NCBI RefSeq assembly: GCF_030708075.1
Contig: NZ_CP117982.1
Location: forward strand, 2,013,513 to 2,077,512
Direction: 5' to 3'
Source: Candidatus Epulonipiscium viviparus
Lineage (GTDB): Bacteria; Bacillota; Clostridia; Lachnospirales; Cellulosilyticaceae
Length of the DNA stretch: 64,000 nucleotides
Position numbers and translations under genes: made by a program. The notes below the pieces were generated by a model. That model saw only the letters and a list, made by a program, of their open reading frames with translations, was not told the DNA's origin and made no database searches. This document shows positions 27,526-37,921 of the stretch, piece by piece (the stretch's first letter is position 1; the number at the start of each line of letters is the position of its first letter).

Positions 27526-28956
27526 ATGAAAAAATTTTTATGGATAGGGATAGCGGTTATGGGTACTTTAACGGCTTGTGGTGCTGCAGATGAAACAGCA
27601 GAAGTTGCCGCTCCAGTTGCAGAAGTTGCAGAAGTTGTCGCTCCAGTTGCAGAAGTTGTCGCTCCAGTTGCAGAAGTTGCTGCACCTGTAACTGCATCAG
27701 CCTCAGGGTCTGCTGTGAGAGATCTTAAGGGACGCGAAGTTACTTTGGCCAATTGGGCAAACGTTCCAGAACCCGAAAATAAAGGTAGTGCTCAAGAGGA
27801 ATCGTTGTGGGAATATCGCAATGAGATGATGGAGGAACATAATTTCACTTTTGCAGAAGTGGGTGTTACAACTTGGGACGGTACACTCGAATATTTCTCC
27901 AGTAACACATTATCAGGTCATCCGAAAGATGATATCTATAGAATTCACTCGTCTTTTGTTTCTGGATTGCTACATAGCGGATTGGCTTATGATCTAGCAA
28001 GTTTAAATTCGATAGATTTAGATGATCCAAAGTGGAGTCAGTTGGCAATAGATTATATGACAAAAGACGGCGCCGTATATGGAATCGCAAAAACTCAGCG
28101 TCCATCGTTTGGAGTATTTTATAACAAGCGCCTTTTTGAAGAGGCAGGGTTGGATCCCGATTTGCCATATGATCTGCAAGCATCAGGTGATTGGACATGG
28201 GAAAAATTTGAAGAACTGTCAGAGCTGCTTGCAAGAGATACAGATGCAGATGGAATAAACGACATCTATGCATTGCCATATTCAGGAACAATATTCCAAT
28301 ATGCGGCGCTATCAAACGGTGGCAGTTATGTTGGTAGAGATGAAAACGGAATGTTATATAACAATACGCTTTCTCCAGAAACATTGGAGGGGATTCAGTG
28401 GGTGGCAGATTATTTGGCAAAGGACTATGAACTATTAACTACAAAAAATATGGGGCACACTCAATCGTTTATGGATGGGCAAGTGGCTATGTATGTCGCA
28501 GCGGAATCTGTATGCGTACAGCTAAACAAAGGCATGACCGATGAGTATGGATTCGTATTTTTTCCGAAAGGTCCAAAGCTAGATAAATACGTAACCACAA
28601 ACAATCCTCATTTTTGGGTAATTCCGAGCGCCTTTTCAAAAGAAGAAGCTGAGGACGCCGCATTTGCTCTTGATATGTGGGCATCACAACCTCCGGATTA
28701 TAGAGGAGAAGACGATTGGATGGCAGAACTATTTCCGTTATATCGCGATGATAGAGCTGTGGAGGAGACAATTGCTAAAATGAGGCAAACCGAACATATT
28801 GCAATTGACTATGCAAACTTTATTTCGGGAAATGTTAAAATAGCCGACTACACAAACGATGTATATTTTGATGGTAATACGCCAACAGAAGCGCTAGAAA
28901 CTATTGCTGGGATTTGGCAAGCAGAAATCGATCGAGTAAATGCGCTCAATAAATAA
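27526..28956 (+). CDS. solute-binding lipoprotein paralogue B
   Basis: A 476-residue family-1 extracytoplasmic binding protein of a sugar ABC importer. The lipobox is GTLTAC (Cys 19), followed by a low-complexity linker of repeated V-A-E-V-V-A-P units (about residues 27-60). The folded domain begins at VRDLKGREVTLANWA. Family-wide landmarks: WEYRNEMMEEHNF, FYNKRLFEEAGLDPDLPYDL, a calcium-like loop DTDADGIND, and a hinge/ligand segment FPKGPKLDKYVTT. B differs from later copies in SGHPKDDIYRIHSSF, where others have GEPAAEIFRF/IH. The ribosome binding site GAAGGAG lies 7 bases from the ATG. It is intact. Ligand not predictable. Confidence 0.88.
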   Translation: MKKFLWIGIAVMGTLTACGAADETAEVAAPVAEVAEVVAPVAEVVAPVAEVAAPVTASASGSAVRDLKGREVTLANWANVPEPENKGSAQEESLWEYRNEMMEEHNFTFAEVGVTTWDGTLEYFSSNTLSGHPKDDIYRIHSSFVSGLLHSGLAYDLASLNSIDLDDPKWSQLAIDYMTKDGAVYGIAKTQRPSFGVFYNKRLFEEAGLDPDLPYDLQASGDWTWEKFEELSELLARDTDADGINDIYALPYSGTIFQYAALSNGGSYVGRDENGMLYNNTLSPETLEGIQWVADYLAKDYELLTTKNMGHTQSFMDGQVAMYVAAESVCVQLNKGMTDEYGFVFFPKGPKLDKYVTTNNPHFWVIPSAFSKEEAEDAAFALDMWASQPPDYRGEDDWMAELFPLYRDDRAVEETIAKMRQTEHIAIDYANFISGNVKIADYTNDVYFDGNTPTEALETIAGIWQAEIDRVNALNK

Positions 28957-28977
28957 TATATGAAAGGAGAATGTGGA

Positions 28978-30372
28978 ATGAATTTAAGAAAGCTTTTATG
29001 CATAGGTTTTGTAGCAACGACAATGGGAGCCCTCACAGCTTGCGGAGGTGCAGAAGAAACAGCCGAAGTTGCTGCACCAGTTGCAGAAGTTACAGAAGTT
29101 GCCGCTCCAGTTTCAGCTGAAACAGAAGAGCCGGTTCGTGATCTTGGCGGATTGGTTGTTACCATCGCATCGTGGGCTGACGTTGTGGAGCCTGAGGAAA
29201 AAAATTCTGCTCAAGAAGAAGCTCTCTGGGAGTATCGTCACGAGATGATGGAGAAGCATAATTTCCAATTTGAAGAGTTAGCATTGGGAACATGGGATGG
29301 CATATTGGAGTTGATGTCGACTTCTTCATTGGCAGGAGAGCCAGCAGCAGAGGTATTTAGAATGCAGGCCAATTTTAATGTTTCAGCTAAAAACAGCGGT
29401 TTGGCATACGACCTTTCAACACTCGATTCGATAGATCTTAGTGAACCAAAATGGAGCTCAACTTTAAACGAGTTGATGTCGGATGGAGATAGCATATACG
29501 GTTTGGCAAAATTTGGTCGCCCGTCTGGAGTTTTATACTTCAATAAAAGAATTCTCGAAGACGCAGGCATAGACCCAGACTCAATATATGATATGCAGGC
29601 AAACAAGACTTGGACCTGGGACGCATTTATGGATATCTCAGAAAAAGTAACCCAAGATATCGACAACGATGGATTAAATGATATCTACGCATTGCCTATG
29701 CAGTCAGGAAATTTTGTCAGAGCTGCCATGTTTTCAAATGGAGGATCGTATCTCACAATTGATGAAGAAGGAAATTATCAATACAACTTGATGTCTCCAG
29801 AAAGCTACGAAGCATTTGAGTGGGCTGCAGATTATTGGCAAACTGACTATGATGTATATCCATCGCATTGGAATGGGCACAAAGAAATGTTTACCTCTGG
29901 AAAGACAGCGTTTTTCTTGGGCGATGAGTGGGAAATCGTAACGCTAACTCAAGATAAGATGACAGACGACTGGGGAATGGTTGCGTTTCCTTTAGGTCCA
30001 AAGGGTAAAAATTATGTAGGTCTATACAACGATGCGGCATGGGTGATTCCAAATGTTTATACGAAAGAGGAAGCGGAGGACATTGCGTTTGCGCTGGACA
30101 TATGGGTAAATCCGGCACCAGGATATGACGGCCCAGATGATTGGATGTCAGAATATTATCCATTATATCGCGACGCAAGAGCAGTGGAAGAGACGCTCGC
30201 CATGCTTCGACAACCAGAAAACGCAGAGCCTCTACTAGCAAGCTTTTTGGCTCAAAATGTAAAGATCAACCAAGCATTTGATGATGTCTATTGGAACAAG
30301 ACAACGCCGATGGAAGGTTTAGAAGCTCAAAAGCCTATATGGGAGGCAGAGTTAGAAAAGTATAACAAATAA
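28978..30372 (+). CDS. solute-binding lipoprotein paralogue C
   Basis: A 464-residue paralogue. The start ATG 28978 has AAAGGAG about 8 bases before; the upstream ATG at 28960 lies ahead of that site. Lipobox GALTAC, an A-E-V-A-A-P-V linker, then RDLGGLVVTIASWADVV. It follows B by only 21 bases with no hairpin, so B and C are co-transcribed. The calcium-like loop is DIDNDGLND. C and D form a pair by sequence (WDGILELMSTS versus WDGTLELMSTS; both with SAKNSGLAYDL/SAKESGLAYDL). It is distinguished by NKTWTWDAF where most copies have SGDWTWD. It has no other domain. Confidence 0.88.
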   Translation: MNLRKLLCIGFVATTMGALTACGGAEETAEVAAPVAEVTEVAAPVSAETEEPVRDLGGLVVTIASWADVVEPEEKNSAQEEALWEYRHEMMEKHNFQFEELALGTWDGILELMSTSSLAGEPAAEVFRMQANFNVSAKNSGLAYDLSTLDSIDLSEPKWSSTLNELMSDGDSIYGLAKFGRPSGVLYFNKRILEDAGIDPDSIYDMQANKTWTWDAFMDISEKVTQDIDNDGLNDIYALPMQSGNFVRAAMFSNGGSYLTIDEEGNYQYNLMSPESYEAFEWAADYWQTDYDVYPSHWNGHKEMFTSGKTAFFLGDEWEIVTLTQDKMTDDWGMVAFPLGPKGKNYVGLYNDAAWVIPNVYTKEEAEDIAFALDIWVNPAPGYDGPDDWMSEYYPLYRDARAVEETLAMLRQPENAEPLLASFLAQNVKINQAFDDVYWNKTTPMEGLEAQKPIWEAELEKYNK

Positions 30373-30390
30373 GAAGGAGATGGTAAATTT

Positions 30391-31771
30391 ATGAAATTTA
30401 GCAAATTATTTTTAATAGGAATGACTATGGCAACATTAACGGCTTGTGGAGGTGCAGAAGAAACGGCCGAAGTTGCCGCTCCAGTTGCCGAAGTTGCCGC
30501 TCCAGTTGCCAGCTGAAACAGAAGAGCCGGTTCGTGACCTCGGCGGATTGGTTGTTACTATCGCATCGTGGGCGGATATTAAAGAGCCAGAAGAGAAAAA
30601 GTCTGCCCAAGAAGAAGCGCTCTGGGAGTATCGCCACGAGATGATGGAGAAGCATAACTTTGGCTTTGAGGAATTAGCGCTATCAACGTGGGATGGCACT
30701 CTAGAGCTTATGTCTACATCTGTATTGGCGGGCGATCCTGCAGCGGAGATATTTAGATTTAATGCAAACTACAATGGCTCCGCAAAAGAAAGCGGTTTGG
30801 CATATGATTTGGCATCGCTTGATTCGATAGACTTAACAGATGCCAAGTGGAGCCAGTCGTTAATTGAAATGATGAGCGACGGAGACAAAGTTTATGGACT
30901 TTCACTATTTGATCGCCCTAAGAGATTAATATTTTTTAATAAAAGGCTGTTCGAAGAAGCGGGGTTAGATCCAGAGTTGCTATACGACTTGCAAGCATCT
31001 GGCGATTGGACTTGGGATGCGTTTATGGAGATCTCCGAAAAACTAACGCGCGATACAGATAACGATGGGATCAACGATACGTACGCACTAATTATGAATC
31101 AAACGGTATTTGCACAAGCTGCAACATTCTCTAACGGCAGCTCTTATGTTGCAGTAGATGAAAATGGAGACTATATAAATAATTTGGTATCGCCAGAAAG
31201 TATGGCAGCGCTAGAGTGGTGTGCAGATTATTGGGCAACGGATTTTGATATTAGACCAGAGCACTGGAACGGTCACAAAGATTTGTTTATGTCTGGCGGG
31301 GCCGCGATGTATATTGGAGACGAGTGGGAATCGACCAACTTTACGCAAGAGGCAATGCCAGATGATTGGGGAATGGTGGTATTTCCGAAAGGTCCTGCTG
31401 CAGATAATTATGTAGTAGTATACAACGAGAAGGCATGGGTAATTCCAAACTCATATACAAAAGAAGAAGCGGAGGACATTGCTTTTGCGCTAAATTTATG
31501 GACCGAGCCAACACCAGGATATGATGAGCCAGATTCTTGGATGACAGCACAATACCCAGTATATCGCGACCCACGAGCGGTAGAAGAAACTTTGGTAATT
31601 GCAAGAGATCCAGAAGTGATGTTGTCTGATTACGCATTATTTATCGCATCCAAAGTACGAACTAGCCAAGCTGCGGAAGATGTGTATTGGAATAGAGCCA
31701 CCCCGGCAGAAGCTGTAGAAGCTCAAGTGGGTATATGGCAAGCAGAGCTCGATAAGTTAAACGCAAAGTAA
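30391..31771 (+). pseudogene. solute-binding lipoprotein paralogue D, frameshifted in the linker
   Basis: The start ATG 30391 (AAGGAGA upstream) gives a normal lipoprotein signal ending TLTAC and the linker A-E-V-A-A-P-V. The frame then runs into TGA at 30514. The rest of the gene, from PAETEEPVRDLGGLVV onward, is intact in the +1 frame to 31771. Compared with gene C (CCAGTTTCAGCTGAA), D reads CCAGTTGCCAGCTGAA, consistent with one extra base in a GCC/GCA codon. The lesion lies within a repeated GTTGCCGAAGTTGCCGCTCCA tract, a place where slippage is plausible. The body has DTDNDGIND and all array landmarks, suggesting a recent or reversible lesion, or a sequencing error. Confidence 0.75.
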
Positions 31772-31817
31772 TATTAGTAAAATGCGTATTGATACCATGC
31801 GTTACATTCCCATGGAT

Positions 31818-31879
31818 ATGCTGTCGACGCTGCAGCATTTTATAAAGATTTTACAAAATTATGTAGAGAATTGTATACA
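31818..31879 (+). promoter_or_regulatory. hairpin followed by a possible promoter between D and E
   Basis: ATGCTG (31818-31823) pairs with CAGCAT (31833-31838) followed by TTT, a weak terminator-like stem. Then TTTACA (31850-31855), 18 bases and TATACA (31874-31879) form a candidate promoter 34 bases before gene E. This would make E the start of a separate transcription unit. Confidence 0.4.
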
Positions 31880-31912
31880 CATTGCCGATATATAAATTAG
31901 GAGGTATGGGAT

Positions 31913-33343
31913 ATGGCATTCAAAAAGTTTAATCAAGTATTAGTGATAGCAACATTATCTTTGGTTACATTAACGGCCTGCGGAGGCGAAGAAACCACAA
32001 CTCCAGAAGTGACAACAGAAGTGACAACAGAAGTAACGACGTCGACACCAGCTGTAGAAACTTCAACAGAACCTGCAGAGCCAGTGAGAGATTTAGGGGG
32101 AATGGATATTGTATTAGGCGCCTGGGGCGATTTGATTGAGCCAGAAGAAAAGAAATCGGCGCAAGAAGAAGCCACTTGGGAGTTTCGCCACGACAATATG
32201 GAAAAGTATAATTACACCTTTGCGCAAAAATCAATAGGAGCATGGGATGAACTGCTAGAGTTGCTCTCAACATCAACTATGGCAGGTGAGCCTGCTGCAG
32301 AAATTTTTAGAATCCATGTAAACTTCATTGCAGCTGCCAGAGATAGTGGATTATTATATGACTTGGCAACGCTAGATTCTTTAGATTTAAGTGATCCAAA
32401 GTGGAGCCAGCCGCTTATCGATACGATGACAGTTGGAGACAGTGTATATGGAGTGGTGCCATTTGGTCGCCCTGCTCGCGTTATATTTTTCAATAAACGA
32501 TTGTTTGAGGAAAGCGGATTAGAACCAGATTTGCTATATGATTTGCAAGCATCAGGCGAATGGACCTGGGATAAGTTTTTGGAAGTTTGCGATAAGCTGA
32601 CCAAGGATAGCGATAACGATGGTGTCTACGATACTCACGCAATGATTATGAATCAATCAATATTTGCAAATGCTGCAGTATTTTCTAATGGTAGCAATTA
32701 TGTGGGAAAAGATGAAGACGGCAAATATGTACTTAATTTAGAAGCACCAGAAACGTTAGAAGCGTTGGATTGGGTAGTTGATTTCTGGGCAACAGAATAC
32801 GATGTTCGTCCTTCGCATTGGAACGGTCATAAAGAAATGTTTTACGCAGGCCAAGCGGCAATGTATTTAGGATCTGAGTGGGAATGTACAACACTGACGC
32901 CAGATCTTATGACAGATGACTGGGGAATGGTAGCTTTTCCTAAGGGCCCAAGTGCGGATGGATATATGGCGATATTTAGTGACGATGCATATGTAATTCC
33001 TTCGAGTTTTACAAAAGAAGAAGCCGAGGACATTGCTTTTGCGTATAATTTATGGACCACGCCACCTCCTGGGTATGACGAACCAGATGCCTGGAAAACT
33101 AGTCTTTACCCGTTGTATCGAGATGAGAGAGCAATAGAAGAAACAGTTGCGATGTTACGCGAACCGGGAGTGGGTGTTTCGGACTACTCTAGTTTAATTG
33201 CAGGCAATATCAAAACGGGTACATTGATCGAAGATGTGTATTGGAATAAGGCAAGTATGATAGAGTCTATCGAAGCTCAAAAAGGAATATGGCAAGCCGA
33301 GTTAGATAAAATGAACGCTGCTATGGAAGCTGTAAATAAATAA
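31913..33343 (+). CDS. solute-binding lipoprotein paralogue E
   Basis: A 476-residue paralogue with GGAGGTATGGGAT before the ATG. Lipobox TLTAC at about Cys 23, then a Thr/Glu/Val-rich linker with the unit E-V-T-T repeated three times, unlike the Ala/Pro linkers of B-D. The domain starts RDLGGMDIVLGAWGDL. Loop: DSDNDGVYD. With H it forms a subgroup (RPARVIFFNKRLFEE and RPSRVIFFNKRLFED; AFAYNLW instead of AFALDLW). The body ends with a Met/Ala-rich tail AAMEAVNK. It is intact and preceded by its own candidate promoter. Confidence 0.88.
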   Translation: MAFKKFNQVLVIATLSLVTLTACGGEETTTPEVTTEVTTEVTTSTPAVETSTEPAEPVRDLGGMDIVLGAWGDLIEPEEKKSAQEEATWEFRHDNMEKYNYTFAQKSIGAWDELLELLSTSTMAGEPAAEIFRIHVNFIAAARDSGLLYDLATLDSLDLSDPKWSQPLIDTMTVGDSVYGVVPFGRPARVIFFNKRLFEESGLEPDLLYDLQASGEWTWDKFLEVCDKLTKDSDNDGVYDTHAMIMNQSIFANAAVFSNGSNYVGKDEDGKYVLNLEAPETLEALDWVVDFWATEYDVRPSHWNGHKEMFYAGQAAMYLGSEWECTTLTPDLMTDDWGMVAFPKGPSADGYMAIFSDDAYVIPSSFTKEEAEDIAFAYNLWTTPPPGYDEPDAWKTSLYPLYRDERAIEETVAMLREPGVGVSDYSSLIAGNIKTGTLIEDVYWNKASMIESIEAQKGIWQAELDKMNAAMEAVNK

Positions 33344-33370
33344 ATTTTCGTTATTACAAAAGAAGTGTAG

Positions 33371-33402
33371 CCTAGGGATGGGAAAGTGCTTATTTCCCTA
33401 GG
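33371..33402 (+). promoter_or_regulatory. stable hairpin between E and F
   Basis: A perfect 8-base stem CCTAGGGA (33371-33378) / TCCCTAGG (33395-33402), extendable by G-T and A-T pairs, followed by TTATATTTATA rather than a T-run. It may be a weak terminator or a 3' stabiliser for the upstream messenger. Confidence 0.5.
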
Positions 33403-33445
33403 TTATATTTATATACTTAACTATAAAATAACAGGAGGACTTACG

Positions 33446-34915
33446 ATGAAATTTAACAAAATATTATTGGTATCAGCATTGATGGCGGGGGCATTAACTG
33501 CATGCGGAGATTCAGAGTCGGCAGTATCGGAGCATACCAAAATAGATGCTCTCAAAGAATTGGTGGAAACTGTTGCCGCCGAAGCTGCAGCTGAAGATAA
33601 AAAATATGATAAGATGCATCAAGCGATCGCTGAAAACGCAGAACGAGATTTGGGTGGCATGGAAATAGTTATGGCAGGCTGGGGAAATGTTACAGAACCC
33701 GAAGTTAAAACGAGTACTCAGCAGGAGATGTTGTGGGAGTATCGTAATGAAATGATGGAGAAGCATAATTTTTCGTATGAAGAAAAGAAAATGGCAACGT
33801 GGGATGGATTGTTGGAGCTTATGTCCACATCAACCATGGCCGGAGATCCTGCTGCTCAAATTTTTCGTATTCATGTAAATTTCTTGGAGGCTGCAAAGAA
33901 CAGTGGCTTGCTATACGATTTGGCCAGTCTAGATAGTATTGATGTGAGAGCAGATAAGTGGGGCAAACCGCTAATCGATAGAATGTCTGATGGAGATGCG
34001 GTATATGGAGTATCGATAGTTGAGAATCCGTTAATATGCGTATATTTTAATAAGCGATTATTTGAAGAGGCGGGGATAGATCCAGAATTGCTATATGATT
34101 TGCAAGCAGCAGGAGAATGGACATGGGAAAAATTTGAAGAAATTAGTGAATTGGTAACGCGCGACCTAGATAACGACGGGTTGATTGACATCCACGCAAT
34201 TAACTGCAATCCATATTTCTTTACGCAAGCCGCGGTTTTTTCAAACGGAAGTTCATATGTAATGATGGATGAAGATGGACAGTACCACAACAATCTTAAC
34301 GATCCCAAAACTAGAGCGGCATTTGAGTGGGCCAGAGATTATTGGCAAACCGATAACGAAATTATGCCAGAAAATTGGGATGGGCATATAAATTTATTTT
34401 TAGATGGTAAAGTTGCAATGTATTTGGCGGGGTCATGGAACGCAGTAGCATTAAAGCCTAGTGCGATGGCAGATGATTGGGGGATGGTAGCGTTTCCGAT
34501 GGGGCCAAGCGCAACCGAGTATCCGGCGTTATATAGCTACGATGCTTATGTGATTCCGGCGACATATACAAAAGAGGAGGCAGAGAACATCGCCTATGCG
34601 TATGACATATTTACAAACCCGGCTCCCGGATATGACCAACCAGACGACTGGAAAATAAATTTATACTCCAGATTTAGAGATACACGAGCAGTAGACGAAA
34701 CTCTAACCATGCTAAGAAATTCGAAGAATCCGCAATTGGATCATTCGAGCGTATTGGCAGGTGCCGGATTACAGGCGGGAGAGATCGGTAGCGAAATATA
34801 TACAGAAGAGGCATCAATTGAGCAGGCCATCGAATCTAGAATGTCGCAATGGAATATAGAGCTAGACAAAATTAATTCTGCACACGAAAAAACTCAAGTA
34901 GCAAGTCAAAATTAA
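33446..34915 (+). CDS. solute-binding lipoprotein paralogue F
   Basis: At 489 residues the longest intact copy. Its start at 33446 is set by AGGAGGAC; the open frame upstream of it has no ribosome binding site. Lipobox GALTAC. The linker is different in kind, a charged helical stretch rich in Ala, Glu, Lys and Asp (about residues 30-60) instead of Val/Pro repeats. The loop is DLDNDGLID. F and G form a subgroup: INCNPYFFTQAAVFSNGSSY versus INCNTYFFSQAAIFSNGGSY, and both have DNEI-x-PE-x-WDGH and NPQLDHSS near the C-terminus. Those residues are in regions that usually line the sugar cleft, so F and G may share a ligand distinct from that of the rest. Confidence 0.87.
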   Translation: MKFNKILLVSALMAGALTACGDSESAVSEHTKIDALKELVETVAAEAAAEDKKYDKMHQAIAENAERDLGGMEIVMAGWGNVTEPEVKTSTQQEMLWEYRNEMMEKHNFSYEEKKMATWDGLLELMSTSTMAGDPAAQIFRIHVNFLEAAKNSGLLYDLASLDSIDVRADKWGKPLIDRMSDGDAVYGVSIVENPLICVYFNKRLFEEAGIDPELLYDLQAAGEWTWEKFEEISELVTRDLDNDGLIDIHAINCNPYFFTQAAVFSNGSSYVMMDEDGQYHNNLNDPKTRAAFEWARDYWQTDNEIMPENWDGHINLFLDGKVAMYLAGSWNAVALKPSAMADDWGMVAFPMGPSATEYPALYSYDAYVIPATYTKEEAENIAYAYDIFTNPAPGYDQPDDWKINLYSRFRDTRAVDETLTMLRNSKNPQLDHSSVLAGAGLQAGEIGSEIYTEEASIEQAIESRMSQWNIELDKINSAHEKTQVASQN

Positions 34916-34957
34916 TACGACAAATAATACAAAAGAAACTGTTGGAGGAAGATCATT

Positions 34958-36334
34958 ATGAAACGAATAATAACATTATTATTAGCTGCATCCACAATGG
35001 GGGCACTAACTGCATGTGGATCTGCAGAATCTACAAGCGGCACTGAAGTAGCTGTCGAAACAGAAGCTGTCGAAACAGAAGAAGTTGATTTGGGTGGCAT
35101 GGAAATAGTTTTAGCAGGATGGGGAGATGTGGTAGAGCCAAAAGTAAAAAGCAGCGCGCAGCAAGAGGCAATGTGGAAGTATCGCCATGACATAATGGAG
35201 AAGTATAATTTTACCTTTGAGCAAAAAGGCTTAGCCGGGTGGAATGAGCTGCTAGAACTACTATCGACATCGACAATGGCAGGCGATCCGGCCGCGGAAT
35301 TGTTTAGAATCCATGTAAATTTCTTAGAGACTGCCAAAAACAGTGGGTTATTATATGATCTGGCAACATTAAAAAATATTGATGTGCATGATCCCAAGTG
35401 GGGCAAACCATTGACAGAAAAAATGACTTCTGGGGACGCGGTATATGCAGTTTCTCCGCAAGAAAGTCCACTTATGTGCATATATTTTAATAAGCGAATT
35501 TTTGAAGAAGCAGGATTAGATCCAAATATACTATATGATTTACAAGCTTCGGGAGAGTGGACCTGGGATAAATTTTGGGAAATTTCAAATATGATAACTC
35601 AGGATGTTGACAATGATGGTGTGAATGATATTTACGCAATAAACTGTAACACATACTTTTTCTCACAAGCGGCCATATTTTCAAATGGCGGTTCATATGT
35701 AGGCAGAAATGCAAACGGTACTTATTTTAACAATACGTCATCTCCAGAAACTGTGGAAGCGCTCGAGTGGTCAAAGAGATATTGGGATACTGATAACGAA
35801 ATCATTCCAGAGCATTGGGATGGGCACAGAGCGTTATTTACTTCGGGCAAAATTGGGATGTATCTTTCAGGGGCCTGGGAAGCCAGCGTTTTCACCCAGG
35901 AAGCAATGCCAGATGATTGGGGGCTTGTAGCTTTTCCAAAAGGCCCTTCTGCAGATACCTACACATCGCTATATAGCTTTGATGGATACGTAATTCCGGC
36001 CAGCTTTTCAAAAGAGGAAGCAGAAGCAATAGCATTTGCGTATAATATGTGGACCAACCCTACCCCCGGCTATGAAGGAAAAGATGATTGGAAGACCGTA
36101 TTATATCCTGTATATCGCGACGAAAGAGCAATCGAAGAAACACTAACAATGCTTAAAAACTCTAGCAATCCACAATTAGATCATTCCTCAATATTATATA
36201 GTGCAGGAATCATACCAGGCACAATAGGAAGCGATGTGTATTGGGATAAGATGACAGTGAAAGAAGCAATAGAATCGAGAGAATTTCAATGGCAAGCGGA
36301 GATCGATAAAATTAATTCGGCAATCGAAAATTAG
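34958..36334 (+). CDS. solute-binding lipoprotein paralogue G
   Basis: A 458-residue paralogue with TTGGAGGAAG 8 bases before the ATG. Lipobox GALTAC and a short linker with V-E-T-E-A repeated twice, then VDLGGMEIVLAGWGDVV. It lies 42 bases after F without a hairpin and is F's closest relative. The calcium-like loop is DVDNDGVND. Notable substitutions are LKNIDVHDPKWGKPLTEKM and GYEGKDDW (others GYDG/GYDE). The reading frame is intact and a hairpin follows at 36356. Confidence 0.88.
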   Translation: MKRIITLLLAASTMGALTACGSAESTSGTEVAVETEAVETEEVDLGGMEIVLAGWGDVVEPKVKSSAQQEAMWKYRHDIMEKYNFTFEQKGLAGWNELLELLSTSTMAGDPAAELFRIHVNFLETAKNSGLLYDLATLKNIDVHDPKWGKPLTEKMTSGDAVYAVSPQESPLMCIYFNKRIFEEAGLDPNILYDLQASGEWTWDKFWEISNMITQDVDNDGVNDIYAINCNTYFFSQAAIFSNGGSYVGRNANGTYFNNTSSPETVEALEWSKRYWDTDNEIIPEHWDGHRALFTSGKIGMYLSGAWEASVFTQEAMPDDWGLVAFPKGPSADTYTSLYSFDGYVIPASFSKEEAEAIAFAYNMWTNPTPGYEGKDDWKTVLYPVYRDERAIEETLTMLKNSSNPQLDHSSILYSAGIIPGTIGSDVYWDKMTVKEAIESREFQWQAEIDKINSAIEN

Positions 36335-36355
36335 TAATTCAAAATGTGAGACTCA

Positions 36356-36385
36356 TCCTCGCCGGTGGCGTATTGCTACCGAGGA
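36356..36385 (+). promoter_or_regulatory. hairpin between G and H
   Basis: TCCTCG (36356-36361) pairs with CGAGGA (36380-36385) around an 18-base loop that can itself pair GGT/ACC. No T-run follows. A TTGACA at 36394 is present but has no matching -10 at a normal distance. Confidence 0.4.
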
Positions 36386-36462
36386 GTACATAATTGACAA
36401 ATACTAACATAATAGCATTTTGAATTCGACAAATCAGTAATAAAGAAATGGGGGGATTTAAA

Positions 36463-37854
36463 ATGAACAAGAAATTTAAATATTTATTAGTTACAGCGGC
36501 AGCGATGATGGCATTAGCAGGTTGCGCACAAGATGAAGCAACTACCACGCCGGTAGCCGAGCCAGTAGCAACCACCACTCCAGTAGCAGAAACTACGCCA
36601 GTAGAAGAAGAACCGGTTAGAGATTTGGGTGGCGTAGAATTTATTGTGGCACAATGGGCAGATGTTGTGGAACCAGAAGAAAAAGCTAGCTCGCAAGAAG
36701 AAGCAACCTGGGAATTTCGTCATGAGATGATGGATAAGCATAATTTTTCGTATTCACAAAAAGCATTGGGGTTATATGATACATTACTAGAATTATTATC
36801 CACATCGAGTATGGCGGGCGATCCTGCGGGGCACATCTTTAGAATTCACGCAAACTTCGCATTGGCCGCAAGAGACAGCGGGCTTCTCTACGACTTGGCA
36901 ACGCTGGATTCGATAGATCTAGACGACCCGAAATGGAGCCAGACTGCAATAGAAACGATGACAGTTGGCGATAGCGTATATGGAGTATCGAAGTTTGGAC
37001 GCCCTTCTCGTGTTATATTTTTTAATAAGCGACTATTTGAAGATGCAGGAATGGACCCCGACTATCTATACGATTTGCAAGCGGCGGGAGAATGGACTTG
37101 GGATAAATTTGTGGAGGTATCAGAAAAGCTAACAAAAGATACAGATAACGATGGGGTCAATGATGTTTATGCCATCAATGCGAATTATGGAGTATTTGGA
37201 AATGCGGCGATTTTCTCTAATGAAGGTAGCTATATGGAAATAGATGAAAATGGAAAATATTTCTATAATTTGGATTCTCCAGAAAGTCTAGAAGCAATTG
37301 AGTGGTGCTCTGAATATTGGAAAACGGATTATGATCTAGCACCAGAGCATTGGAATGGGCACAGAGAATTATTTTATAACGGCAAAGTGGGAATGTATCT
37401 AGGATCTGAATGGGAATGTACAGTACTTACAAACGACAAGATGACTGATGATTGGGGAATGGTTGCGTTTCCGAAAGGGCCACAAGCCGAAAATCATATG
37501 GCAATATTTACAGATGACGCGTATGTGATTCCTGCAAGCTTTACAAAAGAAGAAGCGGAAGATATCGCGTTTGCGTATAACCTCTGGGAAAGTAATCCTC
37601 CGGGATACGACCACGAAGATTCTTGGATGACAGCTTTGTATCCGTTATATCGTGACGAAAGAGCAATTGACGAGACAATGGTATTGTTGCGGACACCAGG
37701 AATAGGCAAGGTGGACCATTCGACTTCTATAGCTGGAAACATCAGAACTAGTACAGCGCTTGAGCAAGTGGCTTGGGGCGGAATGAGCCCGGTAGAGTCT
37801 GTAGAAGCGCAAGCGCCACTATGGCAAGCAGAAATAGATAAGCTAAATAAATAA
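36463..37854 (+). CDS. solute-binding lipoprotein paralogue H
   Basis: A 463-residue paralogue. ATG 36463 is chosen because GGGGGGA lies 7 bases before it. Lipobox ALAGC (Cys 20), then a linker of T-T-P-V-A-E units. Loop: DTDNDGVND. It is related to E by FFNKRL context and AFAYNLW. It differs in GHIFRIHANF (others AEIFRF/IH), INANYGVFGNAAIFSNEGSY, and a C-terminal WGGMSPVESVEAQAPLW in place of the usual W-N-K-A-T. It is intact, and is followed after 67 bases by the small lipoprotein gene. Confidence 0.88.
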   Translation: MNKKFKYLLVTAAAMMALAGCAQDEATTTPVAEPVATTTPVAETTPVEEEPVRDLGGVEFIVAQWADVVEPEEKASSQEEATWEFRHEMMDKHNFSYSQKALGLYDTLLELLSTSSMAGDPAGHIFRIHANFALAARDSGLLYDLATLDSIDLDDPKWSQTAIETMTVGDSVYGVSKFGRPSRVIFFNKRLFEDAGMDPDYLYDLQAAGEWTWDKFVEVSEKLTKDTDNDGVNDVYAINANYGVFGNAAIFSNEGSYMEIDENGKYFYNLDSPESLEAIEWCSEYWKTDYDLAPEHWNGHRELFYNGKVGMYLGSEWECTVLTNDKMTDDWGMVAFPKGPQAENHMAIFTDDAYVIPASFTKEEAEDIAFAYNLWESNPPGYDHEDSWMTALYPLYRDERAIDETMVLLRTPGIGKVDHSTSIAGNIRTSTALEQVAWGGMSPVESVEAQAPLWQAEIDKLNK

Positions 37855-37921
37855 TTAAATTGTGAGTACAAAAGTAGTTGTTGTGAAATAAACATTAAAA
37901 ATAAATGTGAGGTATATATAT

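Noticed and set aside
36394-36430. TTGACA before gene H as a promoter
   Set aside because: No -10-like hexamer at 15-19 bases; not listed as a promoter.
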